From: Crotophaga sulcirostris
Lineage: Eukaryota; Chordata; Aves; Cuculiformes; Crotophagidae
DNA: 64,000 bases
Direction: 5' to 3'
Assembly: GCA_013397455.1 (NCBI GenBank)
Contig: VYZB01000015.1
Location: forward strand, 1,714,586-1,778,585
A program made the position numbers and the translations under genes. Every line of letters starts with the position of its first letter. The stretch's first letter is position 1. This document shows positions 50,601 through 62,379 of this stretch, piece by piece. The notes under the pieces are model-generated. The model searched no databases. It was not told where the DNA came from and saw only the letters and a program-made list of their open reading frames with translations.

Positions 50601-51596
50601 TCAATTTGAAATGTGCTTCTTGCTCCTGAAAGGAGCTACTCATCATGGTGTTTATTATATTTCTTCAAATTATATTTGCCAGGCATGGTCAGGAAGCGTT
50701 CATGATTCCAATAACATCACTTATGGCAGGTATGATATGGATGGGGAAGGAGTTGCTCAAGGCAATAACAATTCCCTCATCATCCAACCCCTCAGAATAT
50801 GTACCATAGACCAGGTGGTGTTAATGAGAATCTGCAAACATAGCTACCTCCCAAAAATCCATTCTACATACAGGACTAGAGTCAAATTTAATTACATTTT
50901 CCTTGATGGTTTAATTGCTATCTTGAGACTGCAGAGCACCTTTAGAAAATGACCATGTTCCCTTTTCACTATACAAGGTTCAACACAAAAAAACACCAAC
51001 ATTATGCTTGTAACTCATTTTATTTAACAAATTAAGAAATCAACTATCATGACCTTGAAAATAATTCCCTTATGAATTGACACACAGCTGTGTATGATGC
51101 TACCAACGTTCAAAGTAATTCAACAGATCATCTTCTGAAAGGCTGTTGAATCTCCTTTGTTTTTTGCTTCAACACTTTCTACCAACAAAAAATGTGTTCC
51201 TTTGAGTATCTACTTGATCTTTGGGATCTCTTCACTATAAGCCTCAGTCAATAATTGAAGTTTCCGTCATGGATTCCTTCAGTTTCACAAGAAACTTGAT
51301 GTTAACTTGCTGTTCACTCTTGCACACCAACATTTTCTGATCGAGGGTAAGAAAACTTCAACATTTGAACACGCATCCACTAGTACTGAGTGAAGTGACC
51401 AAAGTCTCACTGTGACAGGTTAGGATATGTTCTATAATCATCTCTTTGTCTTTTCTCTCCCAGTCTTGGATCCTGAGCTATAGGATTAGTCTCATTTTTT
51501 TCTGTGTATTGGGCCTTTTACATAGCTGCAGTACTTCTAGTGTTATAAAATGAAAATAATAATGAAATTCAAGATGCTTGCAGGACTTACTGCAAA
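47651..51596. other. AT-rich unique non-coding stretch
   Basis: No gene or repeat was recognised. T-rich + strand sequence is common near 48000-48800. A patch at 47770-47940 is again rich in TAAT-type cores (GTTAATTATTG, GATTAATTTTTATG). Confidence 0.6.
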
Positions 51597-51690
51597 TCAT
51601 AGAATCATAGAATTACCCGAGTTTGAAGGGACTCAAAAGGATCATTGAGTCTAACTCCTATCCCTACATAGGACACTCCCAACATTTTAT
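51597..51690 (-). mobile_element. CR1 LINE 3' end, about 95 bp
   Basis: Minus orientation: two octamers of tail (AATCATAGAATCATAGAATT), then CCCGAGTTTGAAGGGACTC, GGATCATTGAGTCTAACTCC and ACATAGGACACTCCCAAC. Beyond about 51685 the match is lost. Confidence 0.93.
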
Positions 51691-51728
51691 TATTCAATTT
51701 CCAAAGCCTCTTTTAAGAAATGCCTGTT

Positions 51729-51764
51729 ATTTGTGACAAATTAGCTATTTGTGACAAATTGGCT
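51729..51764. repeat. 18-bp tandem duplication
   Basis: ATTTGTGACAAATTAGCT (51729-51746) is followed without gap by the same 18-mer with one substitution (51747-51764). It is a recent-looking local duplication about 40 bp beyond the CR1 at 51597. Confidence 0.9.
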
Positions 51765-53038
51765 ATTGTTTTCCATTTTTCATCACTTCATTAATGAACA
51801 AGACAGTACTGTTATTTCTTTATTCAGAAAGGAATCTTAGACCATGTTTAGAGCAAACAATGTCAGCTTATATGCTTTTGAAAACTGACTTGGATTGGCT
51901 GAAGTGGGCCTGGAAGAGTAGCACTGTGTAGAAAAAGGAGCTGCTCCTAAGCCACTGCAGCTTGCAGCCTTAAATATTTAATTAATGGATTGCCTGCTGT
52001 TAGTTGTGAACTGCAGCAGGTCAGAACTTGGTACCTAAACTGGCTCAGACTTACTTGACATGAGAGTTTTTACCTGAAGAGGAGGGGAAGTATAGATGTT
52101 TGTTTCATGCTTGTTTTTCCTTTCACCAAACTTGCTAACTCTCAGTAGTTAGGTCAGATGCCTGAAGATATGGAGTTTAGCATTAATTTAGGATGTCACT
52201 GTTACAGCATTTCCTACTACCTTAAACCTGGCCTGGAGTCTTGTGAGTTAAAATTAACTTTTAAGTGGTCGGCTAGTTCTCAATAATAGGATTCAACTCA
52301 CTAACCAAGAAGAAAACTGCCCCAACAATACCTAAATAAATAAAAAAGATCAGTTTTCCTCAGGATTAATGATCTGTATTTGCTCATTGAAGACAGGATC
52401 AGTGATCTACTAGGGCCAGTGCAACAGTGGAAACAGGTTAGCAAAGGAGCGAAGTAAGATGTTCATGATAAGCATTTACGGAGGGAAACTCAAGAAAATT
52501 TTCAAGGAATAATGCAAAATAAAGCACTTAAGCACCCCAAATATCTTTGGGATGTTCTCAAGCTTCATTTAAAAAACTTGTGCTTCTTTTTTTCACCAAT
52601 AAATAATGTAACATTTAATATTTTGCACAAAATACAATGAGCTAACATATTTATCACCCTGTACTTTCTCACTATGCTTCTATTAAGTCTAATAACTGTA
52701 TATTAAAATAATCGCTTTTTGCCTGCTAAGGAATATTGGAAACTTGGAACAGTAAAAGTTTAAGACACACCATTTATAGGAAATCAGGGGGTTTTGTTTG
52801 CAAAAGATAGACATACACCAAGATCTGCAATTAACACTGTAGCATCTTTTTGCTTAGAAGAAATTTATATTGACAAAATCTGACTGCAAATCAATAAGAA
52901 ATGTAACTGAGCCATGGATTTTATTATTTTTTCTGGCAAGGCTTTTTCTACATTTCTTGATTCATAAGAAAATATGAAATTCATATCCTATTTTCTTTCA
53001 AATTAAAAATATATTTTCGAAACAATAAATAAAATGTG
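51765..53038. other. AT-rich unique non-coding stretch
   Basis: No gene or repeat is recognised. A minus-strand splice-like junction with a long pyrimidine tract (CCCCTCCTCTTCAG|GTAAAA) lies at 52073/52074. Confidence 0.6.
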
Positions 53039-53491
53039 ATAGAATCATAGAATGGTTTGGGTTGGAAGGGACCTTAAAGATCATCTAGTTCCAACCCCCC
53101 TGACATGGGCTGGGACACCTTCCACTAGATCAGGTTGTTCAAAGCCTCACTGAACCTGGCCTTGAACACTGTCAGGGATGGGGCTTCCATGACTTCTCTG
53201 GGCAACCTGTTCCAGTGCCTCATCACCCTCACAGTAAAAATTTTCTTCTTAGTATCTAATCAAAATCTACCTTCCTTCAGCTTAAAAGGGCTACCACTCA
53301 TCCTACCGTTACACTCCCTAATAAATAGCCCCTCCTCATCTTTCCTGTAGACCCCCTTTAAAATCTGAAAGACTGCTATAAGGTCTCCCTGGAGCCTTCT
53401 CTTCTCTAGGCTAGACAAGCCCAGTTCTCTCAGTGTCCCGTTGTATGGGAGGTGCTCCAACCCTCTGATCATCTTCATGGCCCTCCTTTCA
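53039..53491 (-). mobile_element. CR1 LINE, about 0.45 kb, low divergence
   Basis: Minus orientation: AGAATCATAGAATGGTTTGG, then GTTGGAAGGGACCTTAAAG, GATCATCTAGTTCCAACCC, CCACTAGATCAGGTTG, AGGGATGGGGCTTCCATGAC, CTCTGGGCAACCTGTTCC and AAGGTCTCCCTGGAGCC, ending in CATCTTCATGGCCCTCC. It looks the least decayed of the CR1 copies here, close to the common avian consensus as I know it, so it may be the youngest insertion in the window. Confidence 0.96.
53260..53491 (-). pseudogene. CR1 ORF2 C-terminal remnant, open frame
   Basis: A single minus-strand frame (entering from non-CR1 sequence at 53496) encodes the CR1 ORF2 C-terminal region: [49 protein letters not shown] and FKLKEGRF. It is uninterrupted for about 75 codons, unlike the two other ORF2 remnants, which agrees with low age. 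Endonuclease and polymerase domains are missing through 5' truncation, so it is inactive. Confidence 0.9.
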
Positions 53492-54162
53492 CACATTTAT
53501 TGAGATTTACAGTTAAATTAAATAAGTGATGTTAATCTGAGTTTCCCATTTGAAGATACAAGAGGGCAAAATTTTAGTTATAGTAATGCCAAAATGAATC
53601 GGTTCTGTATCAACGTCTATACTGCTTTTAAGTCTCACTGTGACTGAGTTCTTCTTTCCAATGGGGAAACTATGTGCAGTGTAGTGTTTCTAGAAAGCAA
53701 AAGTCTAAATTTACATTGATAGCATATTTGTGTCTATAAAATGTGTAATATTTAATGTGTCTGTATGCGTTTATGGCTTTTAGATTTTTTTTAACAGTTA
53801 TTCTTTGGTCAGTTTTTGCCTTTAAATTTTGTTTAACAGACTACAAACAATGGACTAAAATATATGACAAATAGTATATTTTTTATGGCTGCATAATTTG
53901 ACATATTTGTACTGGCTATGGAATAATCACATCTGACTTGTCACTTTTTTAATTGGAAAATTTCTAGTTTTTGAGTCTGAAACTGTTCTAAAAAGAATAA
54001 TGAAGTTCAGAAGTATGTTTATGGTAGAAAAACTATCAGAAAATTGTCCAGATATTCACCTGTTAACATCATGCATCCATAGGGTTGGAAAAGTTGATAA
54101 TCCGGTCCCTGCTTTAATTTAGACAGGACTTGGACTACGACATGAGTCCCTAACAATCAAAG
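53492..54162. other. AT-rich unique spacer
   Basis: AT-rich sequence with no gene or repeat. A phrase at about 54081-54110 (GGGTTGGAAAAGTTGATAATC) faintly resembles a minus-strand CR1 3' block but is too short to call. Confidence 0.55.
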
Positions 54163-54291
54163 AGAGAATCATAGAATCGTAGAATGACCTGAGTTGGAAG
54201 GAACTCGCAAGGATCATCGAGTCCAGCTCCTGTTCCTGCATAGGGCAACCCCAACATTCACGCCATGTGTTTGAGGGCATTGTCCAAATGC
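54163..54291 (-). mobile_element. CR1 LINE 3' end, about 130 bp
   Basis: Minus orientation: GAGAATCATAGAATCGTAGAATG, then ACCTGAGTTGGAAGGAACTC, AGGATCATCGAGTCCAGC, TGCATAGGGCAACCCCAAC and GAGGGCATTGTCCAAATGC. It matches the subfamily of 40917 and 51597. The octamer tail read on the minus strand gives the usual TYR-ASP-SER-MET codons. Confidence 0.95.
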
Positions 54292-55259
54292 TGAGTGGAT
54301 CCTGTATCCTATGAAGAAATCTGAAAAAAATATAGAAGGAAACAAAATTTTGCATCAAATGCTTTTCTTAATAGAAGTCTTTTCAAGAAAGCCTTATAAT
54401 AATACAACAATGTGCTGAAGTTTTGCAGTCTATTTAGAATAACTGTTTTGCCCAGGTTTGTACGCTAGCTATATTGAAACATTGAGGCAATTTTGCACAT
54501 ATAACTAACCAAATTTTTACCGTTCTGCTGAGGTCAGTAACAGTCTACATGAAAGACTATTTCACTATATTTTGGTGGCCATCTTGTAGAATAAATGTGT
54601 GCAATAGTCTTGTGACACCTACATGTTAGTAATTTTGCCTCCAAACTAGTAGAAATGTAACTGAGTAATTTTAAAGTAAGACTCATTTGTGATATTTAAT
54701 AGTACTTAAAATTTTATGAGAATCTGTGTTTTCATTAAAAAAATCTGTCTTTCATGCCTCATATTTATAGAGAAAAAAAGAATCAGAAAGTTTTCAAAAT
54801 CCAAAAGTAGAAAAGAAGAATCTTTAGATTAGAATTAAAAAAAAAAACCAACAAAAACAAAGGCTGTAAAGTTAGTATTTGTTTTATTTTCACCCTGGTG
54901 GCTGGAAGGATATAAAATTTCAAATTTTCAATTATGAAACATTGCAGGAAAAAAAATAAGCAGCAGAAATACTAGAAATATGCGTCAGATGTAGCCTGTG
55001 CTCTGCAAGTCAATATGTTTTAACTGTAAGTAAAGGCTGAAGTGAGTACACTTGTCTGTTATTAAGTATTATTCAAGAAAAATAAATCATCTGCCAAGAG
55101 TTATATCGAATCTTAGAGCACCAATTTTTATAAGCTTTTAACTGCTATTTAACTAACTTATCCAGCTTTCAGAGGGAAGCTGTTTCAGCTTTTGTCAGGG
55201 CACTCCATATTCTTCAATACAAAATGTATCTTCTGTGCAGGATTTAACTCTGAGACCAT
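54292..55259. other. AT-rich unique non-coding stretch
   Basis: No gene or repeat is recognised. Long A runs occur near 54838-54850. Confidence 0.6.
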
Positions 55260-55700
55260 AAGCTGTAGCAGCACAACATGCAGCACTGTATGCACAAATA
55301 ACGCCATCTGGGGTTGCTAATGAGCTATTTCGTTATTCAGAGGCCACTGCTCATTTGCATCATCTGCCAAGGGAACGTCAAAGATGGGAGGAGGCACATT
55401 ATTTCCAAAGCTGATTTATTTTGATTACCTTTCCTATCTCAGCCCAATTGAATTTTTCATAGCAATCGAACCCCTCTTGGAATGCCGCCAGTAGGGTGTG
55501 ACGTCAAGGTAAATTTAAGGTGCTCCCATTAGAGCCTTTGTTTGCCAAGGCTTCACAGCACCCAGCCATGTTTTCCTCAGCACTATCCACAACCTTAGTG
55601 GAGAGCAAAAGGAAACCTACAGCTGGCAGATCAGGTATGTCAGGGCAATAAGGGAAATGATTACAAGGCTGGCATTTAAAGTGCTGTCGGAAGTCTTATC
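55260..55700. promoter_or_regulatory. Best candidate conserved enhancer in the window
   Basis: This complex, non-repetitive, non-coding block has full consensus sites packed closely. They are the POU octamer ATTTGCAT (55353-55360), a complete palindromic CRE TGACGTCA (55499-55506), TAATGAG (55318-55324), TGATTTATTTTGATTAC (about 55412-55428) and CCTTTGTTTGCC (about 55535-55546, SOX/FOX type). It is GC-richer than its flanks, has no long open frame and lacks CR1 similarity. Octamer, CRE and homeodomain sites close together are known from developmental and neural enhancers. Target gene and activity cannot be read from this window. Confidence 0.38.
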
Positions 55701-58700
55701 TATGACATACAGTGACAGATGGCTTAATGAGGGGGACTGGAGACCAGAGGTAGAAACCATCAATTAGCACTGGAAAACTTCTTTCCTCTCTAATATTTCA
55801 GGTCTACAAGAACTAGTCAAATATTTCATCTGTTTTATAGCAGTACGAAACCAGGATCTTGAACATATGAAAGCTGAAGTACATTTTTCCACTTGTTATC
55901 TTTAATCAACACCATCACATTTAACATGACAACCTACAGCCTTCCACCACCTAGAACTACACACTACAGTGTGAAACCACACACATATGTCATCATATCA
56001 GCACACCAGACATTTTCCTTATTGTTTCCCTTGGCTCCCCAAAGTAAGTGCTTTAGCTTTTCCTCAGAAATAGAAAAAAAGAATAACAAAACCAGACATT
56101 TCACTGTACCCCTGGATGAAAAAGAGCTGCTCCATTTGGAACTGAGCATGCATGCACTGTTATATTTAACAACATCAGACAACAGGACAGATATATGGTC
56201 TCTTGGGTCATTTAGACTAATCTCCACTATAGACAATGGCATTATATAATCTTTTTTAAAACGCATTATTTTTCAACTGGCTAGCATTTTTGCCTTTGTT
56301 CTCCCAGAAGACTAGCTGAGAATGTAACTGTAATGGGTAGAATATATCTCATTTTTAGTTTAAATTGATTTCTATCTAGTTTACATCAATTTCTTCTTGT
56401 GACAATATTGTCCTCCAACTTAAATAGCTTTTTTTCCAACCTTACTGAATCTCTCAGATCATTTTATATATGTGACAAAAATAGGGAGTGCTTCACTTAA
56501 AATAATTTTTATATTAAATTATGAATATGATCCTTAAATTGAAGCCTATTAAGAGATTGGATTTGACAGGACATTCCCTTCAATCCAGTCTTGCAGTATT
56601 GAGCATTACACAAAATTTCTGTTGGACTCTGTCTTTGTCCCCCAGATTCTTTTTTTCTACTTCAGATATTGAACATCTCATTCCTTTAATCTCCACACAG
56701 ATTTAACATGCTTCCTCCACATGCATAAGAAAAAAAATCCAGTAAAAAATTGATTCCTCCCAACCTGCAGCCTGGTGGCTCTCACTACACCTGAGATGTT
56801 AAGTTCCTTTGTCTCCAGTTGAAATACTTCTCTGACCCATTTTGTTTCCACAGCTGCTTCTTCATTCCATAGTACAGAATAATTAACATTAAAGAATAAG
56901 GACAGTCTGATGAGGAATAAGTTGGGCTCAGTCAGCCTGCAATTTTCACCTCAACTTGTCTAAAAGGTCACAATAGACGATATTTCCTCTGAAGAAACAG
57001 CTTAGGACTTAAACAATTAGTAAGTAATTTTTTAAAAAAAGTTTGTGGTATTGAGATACATAATTCATAGAAAAGCATGCAGGTTCTTCTGTGTCTATAA
57101 ATGTAAGTCTGTCTCACAGGCTTTTCAAACCACTATTTTTCTCTGAATAATGCAATTATTATTAGCATCTTGGTTTTACTTTCCAAAGAACAATATAGAA
57201 TATCTTGTAACTAAGTAAAAACAGTTATTTATTATAATATAAGAAACAGTACAGGAAAGAAAAATAGAAATGAGAAAAAAAATGGAAAGCAAATAGAGGT
57301 GAATATTTCTTTTAACAATTCAGAGGCTTTAATGAATTTGGCATCAAATCTGTTCTTAGTTCCATCCATGTGTTCAGAACCCACTTCTGTAGTCTGATAA
57401 TGCTGTATTCTGACCAAATAGAACAGAAGTTGCAAAGAAGTTTCAAATCTGAAAGAAATTATTTGGTCAAAATATGCCCTTTGGTGGAACTCTGATGAAA
57501 ATTCTCTTTCCCATTTGTTTGCTGTGACTCATTACCATGGTTTTTTAGCATCCTTGGTCTAGGAGTCACTTACCTAACTTAAATGTCAGAAAGATAAATG
57601 TCTAAGCCTCAGCTAGTCATGTGAGAATCCTTTTATGCTCAGTGGAGAGAAATAGGCTCTGCCAGGGAATGACTGATCCAACCATTTAAACACCTAACTT
57701 ATAGTAGAGGAACCCTGTCTCAATTTGCACTGTCTTTATATCCAGTCTTTATGAGGTAGAGTAAGTATCCCTTTTTTATAGGTGAGGATATGAAGCAAAA
57801 AGACTTTCTAGATTTTAGCTTTAAAAAAGACAAACCAAACCAAAACCCATTTCCAAAGGAGCTGTGAATCCCCCAGGCCTCTGTCAAGGCACAGCATGAG
57901 ATAATCTGTACAGCTTTTCCAAGCGGCCTACACTCCGGCTGAGCTCGGTTACCCACAGAGCCCATTTGCCCTTCAGGTGGAGCTCACAACACCAGTGTCT
58001 CTGCCAACCAAGTCCCCTGGGCACCCTGTCTGCTTCCCATTCCCAAGGGAAATTGCTGTAGGTGGAAGGGTGCCGGATCAGTTGAAGATAAGGCACCAAG
58101 AACACTGACAGACAGAAATACTATCTTGATCCCCACATGGGAGCAGCATACTCAGCTCATGAACCTACAAGCTCATGAACCTTTCTGGAGATCATAGAGG
58201 AAACACGACAGAAAACTGGGAACAAATTCTGTGAGGAAAAAGAAGCAGTCACTGAATACTCTTTACTTTCACGCATGGTTGTAATTTGTGGGAAGATGCA
58301 GAGTTTTAGTGAGAACAGAATATGATGTTAATTTCTTAATATCTAACTATAATAATTAACATAAATGGTACGTATATATTTAATAATACCTTACCTCACA
58401 CATACAATTGTGCCAGTCCAGATATATTTTGTCTGCAAAGACAATATTCTCTGGAGTTGAAAAGCTGAAGAAAGACAATGTAGAGATCTTGCTCTATTAT
58501 TTGTGCTACTATTTGAGTCTTAAGTCCATTTCTGTAAATCCTGCACTAGTTTTCTTCCCAAAGAGGGCCTGCAGGGTTAAGTCCTCTAAACTTATGTGAC
58601 TTAGGCAGCTGACTATCTATCGTTGACAGGTGAACCATCATCAGAGTAGCTCAGGCCTGCAAACCATGACTGATGCTCTTACCTCCTACAGTAACACCTA

Positions 58701-58770
58701 GAAATGTAATTAAACTCCCAAATTTAGAGCTTACATCAATAGTATGAAATTGAGACTTGAGAATTAGGCT
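55701..58770. other. AT-rich unique non-coding stretch
   Basis: No gene is recognised. A GC-richer patch lies at about 57860-58110 without repeat or coding similarity. A 13-bp direct repeat AGCTCATGAACCT lies at 58154-58166 and 58170-58182. Confidence 0.55.
58154..58182. repeat. 13-bp direct repeat, 3-bp spacer
   Basis: AGCTCATGAACCT occurs twice, separated by ACA, with no mismatch. It is a small local duplication. Confidence 0.85.
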
Positions 58771-59025
58771 TCTGCAAACTTCATGATGTTTCAGCAAAGC
58801 CAGATGCAAGGTCCTGCACTTGGATTGTGTCAATTCTTATTATCAGTATAGATTAGGGAATAAACTGATTGAGAGCAGAGAAGGACTTCTAGATACTGGA
58901 AGCTGGATGGGGCTTTGAGTAACCTGATCTAGTAAAATATGTCCGTGCCCAAGGAGGGGGTGAACTAGACAATCTTGAAAGGTGCCTTCTAACCCAAATA
59001 TTTGTATGATTCTATGATTCCATGA
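58771..59025 (+). mobile_element. CR1 LINE with internal deletion
   Basis: Plus orientation. The left part (CAGATGCAAGGTCCTGCACTTGG, then ATTGAGAGCAGAGAAGGAC) is ORF2-region CR1 text. The right part (GAAGCTGGATGGGGCTTTGAG, CTGATCTAGTAAAATATG, GGTGAACTAGACAATC, tail ATTCTATGATTCCATGACA) is the CR1 3' end. In the copy at 17475-18318 the same two landmarks are over 500 bp apart; here about 20 bp separate them. The intervening ORF2 C-terminus is therefore missing. Confidence 0.9.
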
Positions 59026-62000
59026 CATTAGAGGGAATTCTGACTTAGGCAATCACTGAAGTAAGCAGGTTAGTGAAAGTTTTTATTCTTGAATGCTAAC
59101 CCATTACATATACTGAAGGAAATATATTTTAAACTACAGGATTCTTTGAAAGGTCACCCTTAAGTGTTTATGCCTGCTTTATAGGGTATAGGAAATTCTA
59201 TTAAGTTCTGAAGCAATACATTATCAATGAGGCAAAATAAAGAAATGAACATTTTACAAGGAAATTCAACACTAGAAATAATACCAGTTATCTGAAAAGC
59301 AGTCCATGAGATTAACATTTAGGCTCTTATGCTTCTTATGGCTTTAGAATATAAACAACACCGTGTGATGCAGATCTATTTTCTATATATGAGATCTGAA
59401 ATCCATTTTACTGGGACAGAAGAAGGTAAATGACTTTAATTTGGCTTTTCAAATCTTAACAAATGCTTTATTATGCATCTAATTTCTGTAGTTTGGTCTT
59501 TCTGGATGTTAATAATTGCTTTCAGGCTCTCTAGTTGTTGATCAGTTATTTCTTTTGTGGCTTTTCTACTGTTTTCTTATTCTTGAGTTTTCCCTTAGTC
59601 AGTCCAGACAAGTGTTTTACTCCCCTGTGAACCAAGGGAGGGACAATTGAGAGCAGAACATTAGAATGCAAGGAGTAGAAAATCCTTCTCTGGACCTGTT
59701 CTGTCATGTTAAACTTATTGGGGCATTTAAAGATAACATTTCAAAAGGCAGTGTTTTTAAGGAAAATGTAGTTCTGTAGGATAAGCCTCTGACATAGACT
59801 GATCCTTAACCAGAACTGCTTGGAAATTTTTCAGTAGAAATCTTCACAGAAGAAAACAGAGCTGCAGCAAAATACACTCTATGCTGATTTTGCCAAACTT
59901 TTGTTTTTGAGGAACACTTACAAAACCCCCACATCACAGTATCATGTCTGAACAGTTTTTGTATGAAATACTTCACCATTTAGAATGATTTCAATTCAGT
60001 ATCTTGGATTTTTTTTAATACTAAATGTGTCATATAATGGAAGGCACTAAAAAGTTAAAATCAAAACAACATGTTGTCCTGCCAGTACTGGCAAAATAGA
60101 ACCAGAATGGCCACCTAAAATAAATGGATTTGCAATTAACCTGTTACGAGGATAACCACCCTCCTACCCTAGTTCTCCATCACAGTCAAAAAAGTGTCAA
60201 GTGCTACTATACTCCAGTGCCTGTTTGCCCTTGTGCTATGGGCTATAGAAAAAAATACAAAAACTTTTCAGTGTTTTTTTTCTTATGTCATTATCCTTAG
60301 GCTGCCTTAGGTCATTAAAATAAATGTTTGGTGCTTGGGTCCATTTATTCTATTGTCAGTGATAAATGCACCTGCTTGATTTAATTTTGTATGCATTTTA
60401 TATTGCCCATTGTATGTTTTCAAGTTTATTGAATAAGTAGTTTATCTTCTTTTAAAAAGCTGTAAGCATGATATCTTCTTTATTTTTTATTTTTAATGCT
60501 CTATTTTTTTATAGCCCTGGTTTTTGTCTAGTGTATAGTAAATACTTTGTTAAACCTGACTATGCTGCTTTGTTTGTACTTGTGCATAGTTTCATATGCT
60601 TTCCATAAAGAGTGGGAGGTCAACATATTGGGAAATATGAGCTTGGATTTATTCTTCCTCACTTTCTGTCCTTTTCTGTCCTTCCCACAACACTGATCGG
60701 AGGAGACTTCTAAATCCCTTCCTCATTTCTTCTAAATCCTAATAAATCTATGTTCCTTCAGCCAACTATTTCCCCAAAACAACTTTTTCACTGAGCACAA
60801 CGTTTTTGCCTATTGCCAAAATACATATGGAGACAAATTACCGAGAAAGGCAGACTTAAACTAACCCATAAAGAGAAAGGACAAGATAGTGTTCTGCTGA
60901 ACCCCCCCTGAGGCTGCCTCTTTGGTCTGTGTTCTTCCTAATAACAGAAGTGAACTATGCAGGTCTCTGTTCTTCAGGCAGTTCTAGCTGGCACCTGAGC
61001 TGGGAAACAGGTACACACACTTGGTCGTCTTTATCCCCTCCCCCCATCTCCCACTCCCTGTCTATCCATCTAAACATAACATCCCTTTTCACTGTTGGAT
61101 AAACACCTCATTTTCATTCCTGACTTGGCAAACAACCCTTGCATCAAACAGCAACATTACCAGTATATAAACTCAACTGCTGTTTGCCAACATTTCACCA
61201 GCCCGAAAATCAAGTCAATATCCCAGAACTGTCATTGCGATTGCAAGGAATCTTCTGTCCATAATGGAAGGCAAAAACAGAGAGAGTTTTCAAATCATGT
61301 GCTGCAGCAGAAGAGAACATTAATATTTAGAGATGTTTAATAGATTTATAGGTGGATATACATATTATGTAGACTGTACAGAAAATCAAATAAAGATTCT
61401 GGTAGATGTCACTTCTAATTCGGTGTTCAGGAAATTCTTCCTGATTTTATGGAGTCTCTCCATTATGTGGAGACTGTATACAGATTTACACTTTTACAAA
61501 ACTCAGCTGTAGTGACAACAGCTTGTAGTCAGAATTTCCATTAGCAAGAGAGAATTATTCTTCCAATCCCATCCCAAAACTTTATTGCCCATATTGCTTT
61601 GATATTTGTGAGTTTTCTCAGAATCTCTCCAACTTTTTTATAGGGATGTGAAGAGATTAGAAATAAGCTGAAATCTCATTCAAAAATGTGTAAGATAATT
61701 CCAATATGAAAAATATTCTGCATCAAAATTAATTAGAAAGTTCTTTGAAAGATTCACTACCCTGAAATGTTGAACCACAGTTTGCATCTGTCTTGGCAGC
61801 ACATTGTGGTAAAAATAAGGTTAATTTTAAGGTGCATAAGCACAACTATTGCAGTAGCCAACTGGGAAATGATGTTATTTCTAAAATCACACCTGGAACA
61901 CACTGTATGCTGTCCCCATTAATACAGATATGGATTTATCAATCAGATAAAGAGGTGAATGATTCAAAACTTCACTCCAAACCTGAACAACTCCAAGTCT

Positions 62001-62379
62001 TATAATATTTCAAGAGTATTTAGAATACATTTGTTCCCCACTTACTTTCAACTTCACATATCCCCACACCTCCTGGTCCTCTTTCTGCTAGAATTAAAAG
62101 TGCCAAAATATTTTGAGAGAAGGACTTATTTTAATAGAAACAGTAAGGTCTTGAAATCTCAGGAGAAAAATTTCATTGTCAGGTTTTCCAAACTGTTTTT
62201 CCAGGCTCACTTTTAAAATTATTTGCATGAAGTTCAGTGCTTAGATCCCAAATCTTTTGTGCATGTACAAACTGAACAGAAATTCTGACCTCTGCAGTTC
62301 ATCCATCTGCTGAATGGGTCACCCACTAGTCTTACTGGAGTGATACTTTAATAAACTGAGAAAATAGGATCAAAATAAT
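59026..62379. other. AT-rich unique non-coding stretch
   Basis: No gene, RNA gene or interspersed repeat is recognised. T-rich runs are common near 60240-60560. Confidence 0.6.
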
